Below are positions 39,832 to 49,187 of a stretch of DNA of 64,000 nt, piece by piece. Position numbers and translations under genes: made by a program. Location of the stretch: assembly GCF_032878955.1 (NCBI RefSeq), contig NZ_CP043839.1, positions 2,790,001 to 2,854,000 of the forward strand. Reading direction: 5' to 3'. This DNA comes from Butyricimonas paravirosa. GTDB taxonomy: Bacteria; Bacteroidota; Bacteroidia; Bacteroidales; Marinifilaceae. Below the pieces are notes generated by a model. The model ran no database searches. It had not been told where the DNA came from and saw only the letters and a program-made list of their open reading frames with translations. Every line of letters starts with the position of its first letter. Positions within the stretch are counted from its first letter, which is position 1.

Positions 39832-40224
39832 TTACATCTCCTTATCCTCTCGCCCCTTTTTCACCCGTCCTAAATCCCAGAAATTAAAACACCCGAAGAC
39901 CGCCGCTCGGTAAGGTGGACTGACTGGAAGCACGCTCTTGCCGATACAGATCGCTTTCCCGATAAAGCCATCCACTTCGCAAAGGTTCACGATATAACTC
40001 CGGTGTACCCGCCGGAACATATCCACGGGCAAAAAAGGCTCCAACATCAAAAGAGGGTAAGCAATCGACAACCGGGGCTTATCCCGACGGTGAATATAAC
40101 AATAACATCCCGAAGCCTCCACGTACAATATCTCCGAGTAAAAACACCTTTCCCTACGTTCCCCCTGACGCACAAAAAAACAGTCTCGCATGAGACCTTT
40201 TGTCTGATCATTCGTTTCTTTCAT
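39832..40224 (-). CDS. LytTR-domain DNA-binding protein
   Basis: 130 residues from the ATG at 40224; a TTG upstream is rejected. Most of the protein is one LytTR domain: RCFYSEILYVEASGCYCYIH, LEPFLPVDMFRRVHRSYIVN, then a C-terminal strand with a short basic tail. There is no receiver domain, so it is a stand-alone LytTR regulator, possibly controlled by another signal or acting on nearby promoters. It lies just beyond the end of the polysaccharide cluster and on the same strand, separated by a terminator. Confidence 0.88.
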   Translation of the reverse strand: MKETNDQTKGLMRDCFFVRQGERRERCFYSEILYVEASGCYCYIHRRDKPRLSIAYPLLMLEPFLPVDMFRRVHRSYIVNLCEVDGFIGKAICIGKSVLPVSPPYRAAVFGCFNFWDLGRVKKGREDKEM

Positions 40225-40300
40225 AACGATTATTTTTATATCCCGCAAGATGACCTTTCAACAAAAATGCCTCACGACAAAACTGTCCGAAAACAAAAAA

Positions 40301-40336
40301 GGTATAACGAAAGCGTAAAACCACTTTCGTTATACC
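40301..40336. terminator. Bidirectional terminator at the end of the polysaccharide cluster
   Basis: GGTATAACGAAAG (40301-40313) and CTTTCGTTATACC (40324-40336) pair perfectly over 13 bp, with T-runs on both strands. It lies 44 bases past the capF stop. Confidence 0.9.
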
Positions 40337-40379
40337 CTTTTTAAGAATAATACTATCTCTATCGTCTTTTCAAACCAGA

Positions 40380-41585
40380 TTATTTAATAACCGGATCCCA
40401 ATAGGTATCCGGATACGTAGGATCAAAAATTTCATTTGCCCACATCACTGTTACCAAATTTTCTGTTTCCGAAAGATTAATGATATTATGAGTGTAACCC
40501 GGAAGCATATGTACTGCCTGAATTTTATCCCCCGAGACCTCGAACTCGAGCACATCGTCAGTTCCCTCCTTACGTTCTTGGATCAGCCCATGTCCTGCAA
40601 CAACAATGAAAAACTCCCACTTGGAATGATGCCAATGCTGCCCTTTCGTTATTCCCGGCTTGGAAATATTGACACTAACTTGACCACACTTTGCAGTATG
40701 TAAAAGCTCCGTGAAAGACCCGCGGGCATCAATATTCATTTTAAGCGGAAAAACCACTTTAGATTCCGGCAAATAGCTTAGAAATGTCGAGTATAATTTC
40801 TTTGCAAAAGAACCGGCAGGAATCTCCGGCACCATCAATGTCAAAGGTTGATCGGCAAATTCATGCAACCTATCTACAATCTCACCGAGAGTCACCTTAT
40901 GAGTAATAGGGCAGTAACAATAAGTTCCCGTAACAGAAGGCACCACATCCAAGCCGTTAAACTCGCAACGATGCACCTTCCCTTTCAAGGCAGAAATCAT
41001 CTCCGCCACAAGATCATCAATATAAAGTAATTCCAGTTCAACCGTTGGGTCATTCACCTGAATGGGCAGATCATTCGCGATATTATTACAAAATGTCGCT
41101 ACAGCGGAATTGTAGTTCGGACGACACCACTTTCCAAACAAATTGGGGAAACGATAGACCAACACTTCAGCCCCCGTATCTGTTGCATAATCAAGAAACA
41201 AATCTTCTCCAGCCTTTTTCGAACGTCCGTACTCGGAATCACCAAAACGTCCGGTCAATGAAGCCTGTTGGGAAGACGAAAGCATCACCGGACACACGTT
41301 CCCATGCCTTTTGAGAGAATCAAGCAACGTGGAAGCAAAACCGAAATTCCCTTCCATAAACTCTTCTTGATTTCGCGGACGATTAACTCCCGCCAAATTA
41401 AAGACAAAGTCACACACCTTGCACCACTCGTCCAACTCCTCCGAAGTAGAATCTACATCATATTCAAAAACTTCGTCAACAACAAGATCTCCCCAACAAC
41501 GAGATTTCCCGTCCTTGATATTTCTTAATTCGGCACAAAGATTCTTACCCACGAATCCTTTTGCACCTGTAACAAGTATTTTCAT
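40380..41585 (-). CDS. capF: CapF-like UDP-2-acetamido-2,6-dideoxyhexulose reductase with cupin domain
   Basis: 401 residues from the ATG at 41585 (MKILVTGAKGFVGKNL). The N-terminal SDR domain (1 to about 250) has the NAD-binding TGAKGFVG. The C-terminal cupin (about 285-395) has TKGQHWHHSKWEFFIVVAGH with its metal-binding histidines. In the FucNAc pathway CapF reduces the C4-keto intermediate made by CapE, and the cupin domain assists epimerisation; CapG then epimerises C2. capF, capG and capE are consecutive here, so UDP-N-acetyl-L-fucosamine is the likely product. Confidence 0.9.
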   Translation of the reverse strand: MKILVTGAKGFVGKNLCAELRNIKDGKSRCWGDLVVDEVFEYDVDSTSEELDEWCKVCDFVFNLAGVNRPRNQEEFMEGNFGFASTLLDSLKRHGNVCPVMLSSSQQASLTGRFGDSEYGRSKKAGEDLFLDYATDTGAEVLVYRFPNLFGKWCRPNYNSAVATFCNNIANDLPIQVNDPTVELELLYIDDLVAEMISALKGKVHRCEFNGLDVVPSVTGTYCYCPITHKVTLGEIVDRLHEFADQPLTLMVPEIPAGSFAKKLYSTFLSYLPESKVVFPLKMNIDARGSFTELLHTAKCGQVSVNISKPGITKGQHWHHSKWEFFIVVAGHGLIQERKEGTDDVLEFEVSGDKIQAVHMLPGYTHNIINLSETENLVTVMWANEIFDPTYPDTYWDPVIK

Positions 41586-41586
41586 G

Positions 41587-42747
41587 CTAAAACTTTCTCC
41601 AAACCATCTTGTTAACAATACCGGTATAAGACTGAATGATTTTCACTACTTTCGTGGAAACATTCTCGTCCACGTAATTTGGAACAGGAATACCATGGTC
41701 ACCGTTTTCGTTCATATCAACAGCACATTCTACAGCCTGTAACAAAGAAGCGGAATCAATCCCGGCGATAAAAAAACAAGCTTTGTCTATAGCCTCCGGA
41801 CGCTCGGTAGAAGTTCGAATACAAACTGCCGGAAACGGGTGTCCCACTGAAATAAAGAAAGAACTTTCCTCTGGCAATGTCCCACTATCAGAAACGACTG
41901 CATAAGCATTCATTTGCAAACAATTATAATCGTGGAATCCCAAGGGTTCATGCCGAATCACACGACGATCAAGTTGAAAACCGGAAACTTCCAACCGTTT
42001 ACGACTCCTTGGGTGACAACTATAAAGAATTGGCATATCGTATTTTTCTGCCATCATGTTTATAGCCGTGAAAAGAGAAAGAAAATTTTTCTCTGTGTCA
42101 ATATTTTCTTCACGGTGAGCCGAGAGAAGGATATACCTCCCTTTCTCCAATCCGAGACGTTCATGAATATCGGAAGCCTCTATTTCTGCCAAATTCTGAT
42201 GCAACACCTCCGCCATCGGAGAACCCGTCACGTAAGTACGCTCCTTGGGCAGCCCACATTCCGCAAGATACCTGCGAGCATGTTCACTATAAGCCATGTT
42301 AACATCGGAAATAATATCAACAATCCGGCGATTTGTCTCTTCCGGCAAGCATTCATCCTTGCAACGATTACCCGCTTCCATGTGAAAAATCGGAATATGC
42401 AAACGTTTCGCACTAATCACACTAAGACAAGAATTTGTATCCCCAAGCACGAGAACCGCATCCGGCTGGGTCGCCACCATCAACTTGTAACTTTTGTCGA
42501 TAATATTACCCATTGTCTCTCCCAAATCCGCCCCCACAGCATCCATATACACGTCAGGATCGGCCAATTTCAAATCTTTGAAAAAAATTCCGTTAAGATT
42601 GTAATCATAATTCTGCCCGGTATGAGCCAGCAAACAATCAAAATACAGCCTGCACTTATTAATCACGGCAGCAAGACGAATAATTTCCGGTCTTGTTCCC
42701 ACGATGATAAGTAACTTCAATTTACCGTTATTCTTAAATTCTGCCAT
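41587..42747 (-). CDS. capG: CapG-like UDP-N-acetyl sugar 2-epimerase (WecB family)
   Basis: 386 residues. WecB/CapG motifs: IIVGTRPEIIRLAAVI at the N terminus, LVLGDTNSCLS, HMEAGNRCKDECLPEETNRRI, SAHREENIDTE, and SDSGTLPEESSFF. It performs the last step to UDP-L-FucNAc by epimerising C2. The gene starts one base after capE and ends one base before the capF ATG, so the three are translated together. A plain UDP-GlcNAc 2-epimerase is the family alternative but the CapE and CapF neighbours argue against it. Confidence 0.9.
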   Translation of the reverse strand: MAEFKNNGKLKLLIIVGTRPEIIRLAAVINKCRLYFDCLLAHTGQNYDYNLNGIFFKDLKLADPDVYMDAVGADLGETMGNIIDKSYKLMVATQPDAVLVLGDTNSCLSVISAKRLHIPIFHMEAGNRCKDECLPEETNRRIVDIISDVNMAYSEHARRYLAECGLPKERTYVTGSPMAEVLHQNLAEIEASDIHERLGLEKGRYILLSAHREENIDTEKNFLSLFTAINMMAEKYDMPILYSCHPRSRKRLEVSGFQLDRRVIRHEPLGFHDYNCLQMNAYAVVSDSGTLPEESSFFISVGHPFPAVCIRTSTERPEAIDKACFFIAGIDSASLLQAVECAVDMNENGDHGIPVPNYVDENVSTKVVKIIQSYTGIVNKMVWRKF

Positions 42748-42748
42748 A

Positions 42749-43792
42749 TCATTTCTTTTTTGCTAGTTCTTCTTGAATATACTCTAATGCAGCAATTTTC
42801 ACTTTAGTTTCTTCCAAGCTCAACCGATAGGCGTTATCGGAATTAAATTCCTCGATCGTAACGTGCTCAACATCTCCCTCTGTAAAAAACTTGTCGTAAT
42901 TCAAATCCCGGTTATCCGCCGGAACTCGATAAAAATTCCCCATGTCCACCGCCTTGGCACATTCTTCCTTTGTGAGAAGCGTCTCGTACATTTTCTCCCC
43001 GTGGCGAATACCAATTACCTTAATATCCTCTTTCTTCCCTCCGAAAAGCTCACAAACAGCCTCCGCTTGAACCTGTACCGTACAAGCCGGTGCTTTCTGC
43101 ACGAGAATATCACCATTAGCTCCATGCTCAAAAGCAAAAAGAACAAGATCAACCGCTTCATCCAGACTCATGATAAAACGAGTCATCGATGGCTCCGTGA
43201 GAGTAATGGGAAGGCCCGCTCGAATTTGTTCGATCCAAAGAGGGATAACGGAACCCCGGGAACACATCACGTTACCGTAACGCGTACAACAAATTTTTGT
43301 TTTATCAGGATTACACAAGCGACTTTTGGCTACAGCCACCTTTTCCTCGATGGCTTTGGTGATCCCCATTGCATTTATCGGGTATGCGGCTTTATCCGTG
43401 GAAAGACAGATAACGCTCTTCACCCCACTCTCGATTGCCGCAGTCAACACGTTATCCGTACCGACCACGTTCGTACGAACAGCTTCCATCGGGAAAAACT
43501 CACATGAAGGAACCTGCTTCAAGGCCGCCGCATGGAAAATATAATCTGTACCCGGCATTGCAGCGCGCACGCTCTCCAACGAGCGAACATCTCCAATATA
43601 AAATTTAATTTTATGCGCTACCTCTGGAAACTTTGCCTGGTATTCGTGCCTCATATCATCCTGTTTCTTTTCATCCCGGGAGAAAATACGAATCTCTCCA
43701 ATATCAGTACGAAGGAATCTCTTCAACACGGCATTACCAAAACTACCGGTACCTCCGGTAATCAATAAGGTTTTTCCATTAAAAATACTCAT
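42749..43792 (-). CDS. capE: CapE-like UDP-GlcNAc 4,6-dehydratase/5-epimerase
   Basis: 347 residues, extended SDR fold. NAD-binding TGGTGSFGNAVLKRF is at about 11-25; the catalytic region has LSTDKAAYPINAMGITK, in which the usual YxxxK is replaced by MxxxK (Met and Lys) as in the CapE/FnlA family. It starts UDP-L-FucNAc synthesis by converting UDP-GlcNAc to a 4-keto-6-deoxy sugar with inversion at C5. The start overlaps the upstream glycosyltransferase stop by 4 bases (ATGA). Confidence 0.9.
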   Translation of the reverse strand: MSIFNGKTLLITGGTGSFGNAVLKRFLRTDIGEIRIFSRDEKKQDDMRHEYQAKFPEVAHKIKFYIGDVRSLESVRAAMPGTDYIFHAAALKQVPSCEFFPMEAVRTNVVGTDNVLTAAIESGVKSVICLSTDKAAYPINAMGITKAIEEKVAVAKSRLCNPDKTKICCTRYGNVMCSRGSVIPLWIEQIRAGLPITLTEPSMTRFIMSLDEAVDLVLFAFEHGANGDILVQKAPACTVQVQAEAVCELFGGKKEDIKVIGIRHGEKMYETLLTKEECAKAVDMGNFYRVPADNRDLNYDKFFTEGDVEHVTIEEFNSDNAYRLSLEETKVKIAALEYIQEELAKKK

Positions 43793-45024
43793 ATTATATT
43801 CTTTATTACATCAACATACTTTTGGGTCCCAACCTCACGGGTAAACTTCTGAAGAATCAACTTCCGACCATTCTTCCCCATTATGTCACATTTTTCTCGA
43901 TTTGCTGCCAACATCTTTATCTTTTCCACGAAACCTTTCACATCACCAGCTTTAGCACAAACACCACAATCATTTTGCTCCAAAATTGAAGTTAATTCCC
44001 CTTCATCGAAACTTGCTAAAATTGCACTCCCTGCAGAAAGTATACTCATAGTTTTACTTGGCATTGCACTCCCTCCTAATCCTGGTTTACAAGAAACGAT
44101 GCAAATATTTCCGAGTCCATACACATAAGAAACTCTTTCCATCGGCTGTAATGGAAAAAATTTCACATTATCAATACCGTAGTCTTTTACTTTCTTAACG
44201 AATTGCTCTTTCAAGCCCCCAGAACCAAAAATGATGAACTCAATATTTTTATTCTCAACCAATTCTTTTGCAGAATCTATTATCACATCAATATTTTGAG
44301 CATTACCCAAATTACCCGCATATACCACATTAAATTTCTCTCTATTTAATCCTAACTCCTCGTATAAAGGATTATTCTCTCTAGCAATCGGGACTACAGC
44401 TTTTTCGTCAATCCAATTATAGATCACCTCAATCTTTTCTTCCGGAACTCCTTTCGCCATGATATTTTTTTTAAAATCTTCCGAGATCACAATAATCTTA
44501 TCTGCATTCCGATAGGTAAAGTTTTCTATCATCCGTCCAATTTTCCATAAAAATGATCCCTTTTTAGTCATACCAGTCCCCACCAAAGAATCTGGAAATA
44601 TATCTTGAAGGTTATAAACAAAAGGTATTTTCCGACATTTCTTAATTAAAGCCGCCATCGCACCTTGTATCGGAGGTGTACTAGAAATAAACATGATATT
44701 ACATGAACGAGCATCTTTGGCAAAAATCCCAAAACAACACAATTTAATACAATTAAGCACATAACGAAAAGCTCTTTTAATCGAATTACTCCCCTCTCGC
44801 ATCAAAGCAAACCGGTGGACAATCATTTTATCATCAAAAAGTTTCTCAAGTTTACGTTTCTTATATTCTTGGCGAATTTCATCGCTTACGCCACGTGTTG
44901 GTATGGGAGTATAAACTACCATATTAAAGCCAGCATCTGCAAACGCTTGATTACGATTAACTGACAAATAGGAACTAGCAGCTCTTTCCGGAATAAAATA
45001 AGCTGCAAGAAATAGTATTTTCAT
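43789..45024 (-). CDS. WbuB-like family 4 glycosyltransferase
   Basis: 411 residues, GT-B fold. The N-terminal domain starts MKILFLAAYFIPERAASS, the C-terminal donor domain has VVYAGNLGNAQNIDVIIDSA and SAMPSKTMSILSAGSAILASF. WbuB-type enzymes transfer L-FucNAc, and the gene sits immediately before capE-capG-capF, so it probably uses that sugar. It acts at the inner-membrane cytoplasmic face on a lipid-linked intermediate. The DNA from here to about 57.7 kb is visibly more AT-rich than the export genes. Confidence 0.85.
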   Translation of the reverse strand: MKILFLAAYFIPERAASSYLSVNRNQAFADAGFNMVVYTPIPTRGVSDEIRQEYKKRKLEKLFDDKMIVHRFALMREGSNSIKRAFRYVLNCIKLCCFGIFAKDARSCNIMFISSTPPIQGAMAALIKKCRKIPFVYNLQDIFPDSLVGTGMTKKGSFLWKIGRMIENFTYRNADKIIVISEDFKKNIMAKGVPEEKIEVIYNWIDEKAVVPIARENNPLYEELGLNREKFNVVYAGNLGNAQNIDVIIDSAKELVENKNIEFIIFGSGGLKEQFVKKVKDYGIDNVKFFPLQPMERVSYVYGLGNICIVSCKPGLGGSAMPSKTMSILSAGSAILASFDEGELTSILEQNDCGVCAKAGDVKGFVEKIKMLAANREKCDIMGKNGRKLILQKFTREVGTQKYVDVIKNII

Positions 45025-45038
45025 TTATTTAACAACTT

Positions 45039-46073
45039 CTATAGAAAAATACTATAATCGGTATCATTCAATCCCGCCAACGTGACCATTCTCCCCAAGT
45101 GCATTTCTTGTGCTTGTTTATAAATTTCATTAGCAAAATTTATATCGATAAAAGATAAGCCCACAGAATTAAAATAAATTATTTCTTCATCATTTTCACG
45201 CCCTAATTTAGAACCTTGAATAATTTCATTTAAATTAGCATATATATCATCATCTGTTAACAAACCTTCTTTGTACATTCGGGAAATTGTCTGCGTTCTA
45301 TGCTTTGAAGCTTCCCAATCATCACAAACTATTTTTGAAGCTTTTTGTGCAACTGCATATTCATCTTCCCAACCACCAACATGAATATATAAACATCCTT
45401 TATTTATAGCATTAGCCTTTAACAATGGAGCCTGAGCACTAATAGCTGTTACTATAATATCCGTATCCTCAACCGCTTTTGAATAATCACCTTCACAGTC
45501 TATAAATGAAACATCTTTCATACACCGAGATAATTCATTTACAAAATCAATTTCTGTAGAATGTTTACGGGAAGCGACTCTGCAAGTATTAATTGTTGGA
45601 AATAAATGTTTCAGTAAAACACAATGCATTCGAGCCTCTTCTCCCGCTCCAATAAATCCGACTTTTTTAACTTTTGATGGAGCCAAATATTTAGCCGCAA
45701 CACACCCGACTGCAGCCGTTCTAATTTTTGTACACAAAGTTCCATCAATTAAGGCAATAGGGAACCCCGTTTTAATTTCAGAAAGTAACATTACCCCTGT
45801 AACGTTAGGTTCACCCACAGCCGCATTCGTTGGAAAAACAGACACCCACTTCAGTCCTGATACAGCTTCAGAAAATAACGTAGCTGGCATACAGTTAATC
45901 CTGTTCTGCGTTGAATTATCAAATATCTGCGATATTTTATCAGGAAGCAAAACATCCCCGTTAATATATTTTTTAAAGGCATCTATAACAATATCAAAAA
46001 TCATATCTGTCCGATTCTTAAATATTGTTTCGACATCTTCTAATGTAATTACTTTTAATGTTATTGGTTTCAT
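45039..46073 (-). CDS. Ornithine cyclodeaminase/mu-crystallin family protein
   Basis: 344 residues from the ATG at 46073; a TTG two codons upstream is rejected. The Rossmann motif VGFIGAGEEARMHCVLL is at about 130-146, preceded by GLKWVSVFPTNAAVGEPNVTG and LIDGTLCTKIRTAAVG, all typical of the OCD family. Members deaminate ornithine to proline, reduce ketimines, or (SbnB) oxidise aminocarboxyethyl-glutamate to give diaminopropionate. Its place next to two ATP-grasp enzymes in a sugar cluster suggests it supplies an unusual amino acid or reduces an imine on a sugar substituent. Substrate unknown. Confidence 0.85.
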   Translation of the reverse strand: MKPITLKVITLEDVETIFKNRTDMIFDIVIDAFKKYINGDVLLPDKISQIFDNSTQNRINCMPATLFSEAVSGLKWVSVFPTNAAVGEPNVTGVMLLSEIKTGFPIALIDGTLCTKIRTAAVGCVAAKYLAPSKVKKVGFIGAGEEARMHCVLLKHLFPTINTCRVASRKHSTEIDFVNELSRCMKDVSFIDCEGDYSKAVEDTDIIVTAISAQAPLLKANAINKGCLYIHVGGWEDEYAVAQKASKIVCDDWEASKHRTQTISRMYKEGLLTDDDIYANLNEIIQGSKLGRENDEEIIYFNSVGLSFIDINFANEIYKQAQEMHLGRMVTLAGLNDTDYSIFL

Positions 46074-46108
46074 AAACAAACCTATTAATATTATTTATAA
46101 ATGAAAAA

Positions 46109-47389
46109 TCAAATTTTAAGGTTCTCTATATTAATCATCCGATTTACCATATTGTTTCCATCCGTATCTATTACTTTCAGTAATTGATGTACTTGATTTA
46201 TCGTCGCTTTAAATTCATCTATTGTATCAAAAACAAAATGAAAAAATGCAAATACTTGAGAAACAGTTCCCGTCGCAATGATTGAATCACCAATACTTTT
46301 GGCTATAGGAAGCTCAATAACATTTTCTAATAACATTAATTTTTCAAATCCTTCGATCATTTCTATTTTACCCTCTTTTAAATGAAGAGCATAAATTCCA
46401 TAAAATTTTTTGGCAGGGATTTTTTTCTTTATCAAAGAACCGAAACCATGAATTAAACTTTTACCGGTTAAAGAATAATAAATATCAGCAGCAACCTGAT
46501 TTATTTGATAAAAATAATTTACAGGATAGATAGAAACAGATCCCCCGTACCGATATCCAGCTTCATTAAAATAATAATTTGTTCCATCAAAAAATACTTC
46601 CATCCACATTGAGCCTTCTTTTATTTGAATATGATTAAACATTTCTTGAAGTTTATGCTCATATTTTTGGCGGAATTCATCTTTACATTTACTCTCAAAC
46701 ACGAAAGCACCTGCAACATAGCTCCCTTGTTTTTCGTATTTTACAGGATATTTATCTTCAATCCCCGAAAAATACATTTTACCATTACTAAAAGTATAAA
46801 AAACAACGATCCCATCATTCTTCACAAATTTCTCTACAAGAACATTTCCTGAAGCGGAAGTTTTTTTTGCGATTTCGTACCCTGCCAATAATTCATCTTG
46901 ATTCCGGCATACTGAAAAACCAGAACTTCCACACCCGTCAGCAGGCTTTGTTATCACGGGATAATCTAAATTACCTCCTTTAGATTCAATTTCATCGTAT
47001 GCTATTTTGTATTGCGGAACAACAGGTAAACCATGTGCCATACAAATTTCCTTGAAATATTTTTTATTTTGTAAAAATTCCCATTGAGACTTTGTACAAT
47101 AGCATGGCATATTCAATTCGTTCAAATATTCGCATGCAGAAGCAATTACTGGCTCACTCCCCCCCATATACACACCATCAATTTTTTTCTCTAATATGAG
47201 GCATTTCATTCCATGCGAATCCGTGGAATCAACATCGTAACATTCATCAGCAATCTCAAAAATCCCTGCATTCCGATTATTACCCGTTGCGATAAGCACT
47301 ATCTCATTTTCTTTTGCAAAATCAGAAATTGCATCTTTCCACATGCTACCACCAAGGAGTAAAAGACGTTTACCCTTCAAATTTTCCAT
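46109..47389 (-). CDS. ATP-grasp protein 1
   Basis: 426 residues. Pre-ATP-grasp Rossmann-like N-terminal part (RLLLLGGSMWKDAISDFAKE, YMGGSEPVIASACEYLNEL), then the ATP-grasp domain (about 115-330): LPVVPQYK, YPVITKPADGCGSSGFSVC (phosphate-binding lysine and glycine-rich loop), NVLVEKFVKND and MWMEVFFDGTNYYFNEAGYRYGG with metal-binding Glu/Asn. Such enzymes join a carboxylate to an amine through an acyl phosphate. In this locus it could attach an amino acid to a sugar amine or carboxyl. The second ATP-grasp gene follows upstream with 27 bases between. Confidence 0.87.
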   Translation of the reverse strand: MENLKGKRLLLLGGSMWKDAISDFAKENEIVLIATGNNRNAGIFEIADECYDVDSTDSHGMKCLILEKKIDGVYMGGSEPVIASACEYLNELNMPCYCTKSQWEFLQNKKYFKEICMAHGLPVVPQYKIAYDEIESKGGNLDYPVITKPADGCGSSGFSVCRNQDELLAGYEIAKKTSASGNVLVEKFVKNDGIVVFYTFSNGKMYFSGIEDKYPVKYEKQGSYVAGAFVFESKCKDEFRQKYEHKLQEMFNHIQIKEGSMWMEVFFDGTNYYFNEAGYRYGGSVSIYPVNYFYQINQVAADIYYSLTGKSLIHGFGSLIKKKIPAKKFYGIYALHLKEGKIEMIEGFEKLMLLENVIELPIAKSIGDSIIATGTVSQVFAFFHFVFDTIDEFKATINQVHQLLKVIDTDGNNMVNRMINIENLKI

Positions 47390-47416
47390 ATTATATCAGA
47401 TTTAAAAACTTTAATT

Positions 47417-48592
47417 TTACCGGACATTTATAGTAACACCATTTATTTCACATCTAGAGATAGCCTCTGATACATCTTTTCCTTGAGCTATCACAAAGCC
47501 AACTCGATCTAAACTACTATGTATTTCCGATACCATATCCCCAACTTTTTTATTAAGAATAATTTCTTTTATTCCCTCTGTTTTTCGAGAACTTTCCACC
47601 CCTTCAATTGATTCTATCACTCCACAAGGAACTTTAAAAAAACGAATCGCACTTCCTTTTGAAAATTTTGGAATAATATCAGGTTCTATTCCAAGCGCAA
47701 TATCAATAGTAGCTTTAACCATATCAATTCCTGTAGACAAAGGAACAAGATGCGTAGTGATACAATCTCCTCCCATTCTTGCACCAAGCTCTATCATTTT
47801 AGGTCCTTGCTTGGTCTGCATGACCTCCACATGAGCTGGTCCATTTTCAATTCCCACCGCCTTAATTGCACGTGATGTTAAATCTCGAATCTTTAACAAA
47901 TCTTTTTCAGGTAAACGTGAGGGCTGAGAGTGTCCCATTTCAACAAAATAAGGAGCTCCTGTTGTTAATTTATCTGTTATTGCCAGTATATGAACTTTTC
48001 CCTTGTAAACAATCACCTCCACGCTAACTTCATTACCCCGCATATATTCTTCAACAATAACTTTACCCCCACGAGACTGGCTCTTACTGTATTGATATGC
48101 CTCATCCAATTTTTGAACTGTTTCCACGAGAATAACTCCCCGACTCCCTGCATTATCAGTTGGCTTTAACACACACGGACTTGTGATTCTTTTCCTTACA
48201 AAGTCCCAATCATTCTCCCTCTCTATAATATAGAACCAAGGAGATTCGACATCATGTTCTTTAAAAGCCTTTATCATTTCCCACTTATCCGTGGTTTTGA
48301 CGGCAGTATCCATGGATATTCCAGGCAATCCTAACAAGGTCGTAGCTGCTGCAATAGAACGCATTGGCATATCTGTAGCCAACGTCATAATCCCATCTGG
48401 TCTAAAATCTTTTGCCACATCACAAATAGCCTCAACATCTATCGTACTTGCATTATAATACCTATCAGCATAAGGAATTCCTATCGCACTAGGATTATAG
48501 TCTGCAACTGCTACCACATGACCTAATTCTTTTGCTTTTTTTATTGCGGGCAATTGAAGAACTGATGCCCCAATAATTAATAGTTTACTCAT
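47417..48592 (-). CDS. ATP-grasp protein 2
   Basis: 391 residues. N-terminal KLLIIGASVLQLPAIKKAKELG, GIMTLATDMPMRSIAAAT; ATP-grasp domain with PCVLKPTDNAGSRGVILVE, KVIVEEYMRGNEVSVEVIV and IELGARMGGDCITTHLVPLS. It resembles the carboxylate-amine ligases of the PurK/PurT/BacD (L-amino-acid ligase) type more than protein 1 does. Its start overlaps the sugar transferase stop by 4 bases (ATGA). Possible roles: making a dipeptide-like substituent or ligating an amino acid to an amino sugar. Not distinguishable here. Confidence 0.87.
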   Translation of the reverse strand: MSKLLIIGASVLQLPAIKKAKELGHVVAVADYNPSAIGIPYADRYYNASTIDVEAICDVAKDFRPDGIMTLATDMPMRSIAAATTLLGLPGISMDTAVKTTDKWEMIKAFKEHDVESPWFYIIERENDWDFVRKRITSPCVLKPTDNAGSRGVILVETVQKLDEAYQYSKSQSRGGKVIVEEYMRGNEVSVEVIVYKGKVHILAITDKLTTGAPYFVEMGHSQPSRLPEKDLLKIRDLTSRAIKAVGIENGPAHVEVMQTKQGPKMIELGARMGGDCITTHLVPLSTGIDMVKATIDIALGIEPDIIPKFSKGSAIRFFKVPCGVIESIEGVESSRKTEGIKEIILNKKVGDMVSEIHSSLDRVGFVIAQGKDVSEAISRCEINGVTINVR

Positions 48593-49185
48593 TTTTGTTG
48601 AACAAAAATATGATCACGTTTGATAACTGAAATTACAGTTTGGAGCAATATCTTAACATCTAACCACAAACTCATATGCTCTACATAATAGGCGTCGTAA
48701 GCAAATTTTTCATCTTGTGTTATTGAATTCCGATAATATGCTTGGCTATATCCTGTAATTCCTGGACGAATACTCGCTCTTTTTTTTCTCACGTCATCAA
48801 GTTCATCCCATGTTTTTGTCGCTAATGTTGGTCGGGGTCCCACGAAACTCATATCCCCTAATAATACATTTAACAATTGGGGCAATTCATCCAAACTAGT
48901 TTTTCTTAAAATTTTCCCAATTCTCGTTACTCGAGGATCATCTTCCCCATTATAAGTAGACCCATCAGCATTCCTCAAATCAGGAGAATTAACGTACATT
49001 GAACGAAACTTAAACATTTTAAATGGCTTAGCTCTCTTACCAGCTCTTTTTGCATTATAAAAAACAGGTCCTTTATCCGTAAAATAAATGATAGGAGCTA
49101 TCACGACAAAAACAAACAAAATAAAAGGTAAAAACAGTAGAGCTATTATAATATCAAAAAAACGCTTAAAAAAACATTTATACAT
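48589..49185 (-). CDS. Initiating sugar-phosphate transferase (WcfS/PglC-like)
   Basis: 198 residues: a short polyisoprenyl-phosphate hexose-1-phosphate transferase. One N-terminal re-entrant membrane helix (RFFDIIIALLFLPFILFVFV) then the catalytic region with FKMFKFRSMYVN, DDPRVTRIGKILRKTSLDELPQL and GPRPTLA. It moves a sugar-1-phosphate from UDP-sugar to undecaprenyl phosphate to begin the repeat unit. The adjacent WcfR-like aminotransferase gene suggests the substrate is UDP-AATGal or a related 4-amino sugar, as in Bacteroides PSA; this is inference. Confidence 0.9.
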   Translation of the reverse strand: MYKCFFKRFFDIIIALLFLPFILFVFVVIAPIIYFTDKGPVFYNAKRAGKRAKPFKMFKFRSMYVNSPDLRNADGSTYNGEDDPRVTRIGKILRKTSLDELPQLLNVLLGDMSFVGPRPTLATKTWDELDDVRKKRASIRPGITGYSQAYYRNSITQDEKFAYDAYYVEHMSLWLDVKILLQTVISVIKRDHIFVQQK

Positions 49186-49187
49186 AA

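Noticed and set aside
41914..42714. 266-codon plus-strand frame opposite capG
   Set aside because: Antisense shadow; the minus strand encodes a full WecB/CapG-family enzyme.
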